From NCBI GenBank assembly GCA_964019155.1, contig OZ025245.1, forward strand, positions 13,006,461 to 13,070,460: a stretch of 64,000 bases of DNA, given 5' to 3'. The notes beneath the pieces are model-generated. The model worked only from the letters and a program-made list of their open reading frames with translations, did no database searches and was not told the DNA's origin. Of this stretch, positions 59,592 to 64,000 are shown piece after piece. Each line of letters starts with the position of its first letter. Within the stretch, counting starts at the first letter, position 1. The DNA comes from Osedax fenrisi. Its lineage: Eukaryota; Annelida; Polychaeta; Sabellida; Siboglinidae. A program made the translations under genes and the position numbers.

Positions 59592-59860
59592 CGGAACATA
59601 TAATTTTACCCATAAATAAACACCTAGTGGAAAGTATATTTTTACCCATAAATAACACCTAGTGGAACGTATATTTTTACTTATAAATAAACACCTAGTG
59701 GAACGTATAATGTTACCCATAAATAAACATCTAGTGGAACGTATATTTTTACCCATGAATAAACACCTCGTGGAACGTATATTTTTACCCATAAATAAAC
59801 ACCTACAGGAACGTATATTTTCACCCATGAATAAAAACCTAGTGGAACGTATATCTGTAA
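59592..59860. repeat. 36-bp minisatellite (copy 2)
   Basis: Partner of 17037-17305, with the same number of units. Confidence 0.88.
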
Positions 59861-60204
59861 CCATGCACAGTAAAAAAGAAACGTAAAACAATTCTTTCAT
59901 TTATTACAGGAACAATACACAAAAAACGGATATGATATAACACGTGAATAATAAATATAATAATAAACTGGGAATGTAGGGGTATATTTGTAATGATAAT
60001 AATATAAGTATGTATACATATATGATCATATATAATTATAATATACATATATAATAATTAATTATATTACTAAACTTTTCATGAAACGAATAATAAATGA
60101 TATTTATTCGGCATGTCAAAGTAAACCTCGCTTGCGACTGTAACTGCAGTTACAGAATTATGAGTGTCTATACGAAATAGCTAATAATAAGACAAAATAA
60201 AATG

Positions 60205-60535
60205 ATACATTAATAATATTTTGTTTGATGCGAGAGAATGTACGAGGTCATATGATGTAGCAAGTAATATGGGAAGGAAGATACAATGGTATAGAAGCTT
60301 TAATATTTCAGGAAAACCAATGGCATATTCCACTCATTGCATAGCTCATTTAGTAATTATAATTATATATATATTTTCTCAATATGTTAGCGAATCGGAG
60401 TCTATTATATCTATCTTAACTATAGTTAATGAAATATTGCATTATTTTCAATTATTTCCTATTATACTAAAGAGTAAAAAAAGTATTCAAAAATCTATAA
60501 ATAGGTTGTTATTTCATAACTATATGCTTAATTGA
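60205..60535 (+). pseudogene. hAT-type transposase scrap (copy 2)
   Basis: Partner of 17650-17980 with minor changes (THCIAHLV). Confidence 0.68.
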
Positions 60536-61202
60536 AATGTATACACGCTATTATATTGAGGAAATATGAAGGAAATATTAGCCTAGGACCGACACCGTAG
60601 GTCCTACGGTAGAGTTGATTCTCTATCCTGGACGCTTAATCTGCTTGGTTGAGACACTACGGTAATATTATGCTAATTATCAAGCGACGAGAACATAGTT
60701 TTCATTGGTCGATGGAAATATCATAAACATTAGTCGCTTTCATTTTTAGGAAGAAAGTAGCCTTTTCTAATTTCCATTATATAGTAGTATATACGTATTA
60801 TAGTATAATAGTATATACGTAGTATAGTATAATAACATATACGATAGTCTGCAGAAAATTAGATGCACTAAACATATTTGAATATACTGTAAATAAATGT
60901 TATGATTATATATCTTCAATATACAAAAATTAGGGGAGAGAACGGAGTAGTGGCCGATAATGTATATGCCTCTGATATATACATATTAAATAATACACGA
61001 CTTTATTAATTTATGTGAAATATGAATACTATTGTTGTTCGTTGATATTGATAATATTTACAACATAAATATATTTATAGTATACTTATGAAATGTCATA
61101 GTTTAATATTTATTTTAAATATATTATTAATTAGTTTAATTATTTGATTATACATCGGCGCTGATATCATATTTAACTATATTATATATATATGTATATA
61201 TG

Positions 61203-61255
<53 letters not shown>

Positions 61256-61709
61256 GGGGGTCTGGAGTTTATCGATTAAGGATGTTGTCATATATTTAAA
61301 TGACTTGTTAATGATAGATCAAATACAATATATTGTATTTATTTTTTATACGAATTTGGATCTATTATTAGGAGCCATATAACCACGTCAAGGTATCGTA
61401 TACTATATGGATTTTAACTCACAAATCAGTAAGATTTACGGGAATTTCAACCTGAAATTTAATTTGAAAAAATTATGAAATTTTTTTTTTAATATTTGAT
61501 AAATAAATGTTTGCATCAAATATATAATTTTTTATTATCTTGTTGAAAAATTAACAACAATTATGATCACATTCACTATAATTATATACTTATAACTTCA
61601 ATCGATGGACAATATATTATATATGATGGTCTATATTATATAACGAGTGTATAGTATACACTGTATACTAATACATGTATTTAATTAATTGATATTTTTA
61701 ATATATATA

Positions 61710-61774
<65 letters not shown>

Positions 61775-62863
61775 TCATATAGACTATAGTCATAGAGAAC
61801 TAATAAAGGTCATTATTATCTATGTATATAAGTGTATTTATTTTTAATTAATATATAAGAGTTATGCTAAGGTGAATATATATTATAAGCCATGTAGGGG
61901 AAAGTAACCGAATACTGTCAATGCCCGAATACGGACACTATCGGTATCTCAGAAACCATAAATCCTACAAAAAATGTGTAATGAATAAAATATTCATAAT
62001 TATATAAATAGTCTAAAAATGTATTTTTTATTTTTTAATTATTCATAATATTGCTGATATATACAATAAACTGATTTTTGTATAACGATCTATGTAAAAT
62101 ACAAATTTATGGTAAAAACCCATATATATCATTACTCTACTATATTTTTATTATCATATTAGTTATGATTTTGTATAGTAGGTGATTTTGTATATATGGG
62201 TATATTATATATCATGGATATCTAATTAAATATGAAATAAAATATAAATATAAATTTATTGATTTATGCAAATATTGATTATTGATATTTACATTCTAGA
62301 AATTATTATATTCTTAAATGTGGACCTCACCTGATGACATATTAGCGACATTTGATGCAATAATATATAGGGATTATACAAATAAGTTATATTGGTTTTA
62401 AGTTGCTTGCAAAGAAGTTATTAATTAGAAGAATTCATATTGATAAAATAATATATAAATACAAAATAAATAGAATAAAATAATATGTTTAAAAAATAGC
62501 TCATAATATTTTCATAAGTAAAATATAAATATAATAGACTGAAAGCATACTTTTTAAACTTTAAACTTTTACCTTTATTATAGGTATTTATTTTAATTTA
62601 CCGAATTTCTATTACGATTATATTTAATTAAATGTATATATAAATGTATAAATGTATATATATATATATATATATACTATTATTTATATATTATATTATT
62701 TATTGAAAATAATATAATTTTTATAATAAATATAATTAATATTAATTTAAATTAAATTTAACTAAAGAATTATTTAGTCTAACTAAATATAGATAGCAGC
62801 AGCCGCGATATACATGGCAATAAAAGAGTCATAGAATAAGAAAACTCCTAAGGGGCATACACC

Positions 62864-62909
<46 letters not shown>

Positions 62910-63309
62910 ACTTACATATTAAAGTAATTAAATGGCATAATGGCCACATCATAACTCAACAAAGTCTTCATTAGATGTATTACTACTTTAATATCAAACC
63001 TATATTATAGCTATATAGTTATAGTATTTCTATTACAAATAAAATAATTATATATATATATATATATATTACAATTAAGACATACACCTCGGAAGTATCA
63101 CAGGCATATATACAAGTTATTATACATGTATAACGTATCACACATACGTATATACGATATAATATAGCCTATCGAAGTATAAATCTCCGTCGGATTCTAC
63201 TTATTAACTGTTTGCGCTTCTCTATCCATATTGGCCACTTTCATATTTATCAACGTTACTCATTTATCATAACTTGTATATTTTTCAAATATGTTAGTAT
63301 CATATATGA

Positions 63310-63399
63310 TATTATATACAATAAAGAATGTTATTCTACTTAATCGATATATTATAATATATCGATTGTGTAGAGTAACATTCTTTATTGTATATAATA
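63310..63399. repeat. 90-bp palindrome (copy 2)
   Basis: Partner of 20831-20920. The symmetry is preserved except CTACTTAATCG in the left arm. Confidence 0.9.
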
Positions 63400-63469
63400 C
63401 ATGATGTATACAATACAGAGAGTATATACGAACGTAACCATAACAACGTCAGGGCCTACGAACTGTATA

Positions 63470-63532
63470 GCTAAACCCTAACTTAACCCAAAACCCAACC
63501 CACCCCGCTAGCAATCCCCCAACCCAACCCCC
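63470..63532. other. C-rich telomere-like, G4-prone tract (copy 2)
   Basis: Partner of 20991-21060. All four CCC runs of the G4 motif (63487-63506) are unchanged. Confidence 0.7.
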
Positions 63533-64000
63533 AAACTCGAACAGGGTCGATATCGACTGATTACTAGATAACGAGAACCGCTATCGCCGACATACTCGTG
63601 TGTATGCTGGTGTGCCGTCGATATGGCAATAACGCAGAAGCAGATCTATGCGAGGAGAGGGAGAGGGTAGCGAAGTCCTCGCTCTCAAAACTCTCTCCTA
63701 AACCCTACATGTAGATAATGGCTGACCAGGCATTCACAACATCGGTACACTGAGTTTGTACTATCGTCCTAGGGACTATATGTCAAAGGTATACACCTAC
63801 ATAGGATACACTATATTACTTCGTGATGCGTTCTATATATTTCAACAAATCACAACGAAATGTAATATATATATATATATATATATAAATGATGATATAA
63901 ATAATTATTTAACATAACATAACAACATTATCAACAAAAAATATCTATATAAGTTTAAAATTATAAAAAAGTATAATCGTAATATCATAATATTAACGTT

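Larger units (their letters stand above)
37468..64000 (+). repeat. Large direct duplication, copy 2
   Basis: Collinear with 1-21531. The main differences are: 38375-38385 replaces a 746-bp segment; an extra minisatellite unit near 39099-39172; the complete LTR element (net 5734 bp more than copy 1); a 15-bp insertion near 58955; a deletion of about 17 bp near 61857; and shorter (TA)n tracts after 61200. Stretches not listed separately here have the same content as their copy 1 partners. Copy 2 runs off the right edge. Confidence 0.97.

Overview
The window looks like nuclear DNA of an AT-rich animal, probably an invertebrate. By eye it is roughly three-quarters A+T, with long (TA)n runs, tRNA-derived SINEs, CR1/L2-type LINEs, hAT and other TIR transposons, and a Ty3/gypsy LTR retrotransposon. 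I cannot name the species. No housekeeping gene, rRNA, functional tRNA gene, CRISPR array or prokaryotic operon is visible. Many apparent ORFs are microsatellites or repeat remnants.

The dominant feature is a large direct duplication. Bases 1-21531 are repeated, collinear and nearly identical, at 37468-64000. Both copies are cut by the window edges, so the repeat period is about 37-42 kb and the unit may be larger. The copies differ by scattered substitutions, (TA)n lengths, a 746-bp segment present only in copy 1 (915-1660), an extra minisatellite unit in copy 2, and a retrotransposon that is a solo LTR in copy 1 (6136-6474) but complete in copy 2 (42952-49024). This is either a real segmental duplication or two haplotypes placed in tandem by the assembler.

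The duplicated unit contains, in order: the end of a PIF/Harbinger-like MITE; a few possible small exons; an AT minisatellite; a GC-richer Ser/Arg-rich ORF (3477-4022 and 40289-40834); a LINE RT scrap; a near-palindromic MITE; a decayed hAT transposase split by the LTR; AT-rich repeats; a 1.1-kb TIR element; a tRNA-derived SINE; two LINE C-terminal remnants; a single-exon-like ORF for a protein with a signal peptide or anchor and C-terminal repeats (14513-15340 and 57060-57887); more SINEs; a 36-bp minisatellite; a second hAT scrap; a 90-bp palindrome; and a C-rich telomere-like, G4-prone tract.

The region between the copies (about 21.5-37.3 kb) is a transposon graveyard. It holds a LINE 3' remnant, two oppositely oriented gypsy fragments, a 3.9-kb long-inverted-repeat element containing a hAT-like insertion, and a three-level nest (pogo-like MITE inside a hAT-like element inside a LINE 3' UTR). 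The target-site duplications of that nest are readable.

The 6.07-kb LTR element has 339-bp LTRs, TTTA target duplications, a PBS matching serine tRNA, a gag with a CCHC knuckle, and a classic -1 frameshift signal (G_GGA_AAC, 5-nt spacer, hairpin) just before the gag stop. Its pol has three stops and three frame breaks, so it is not autonomous now.
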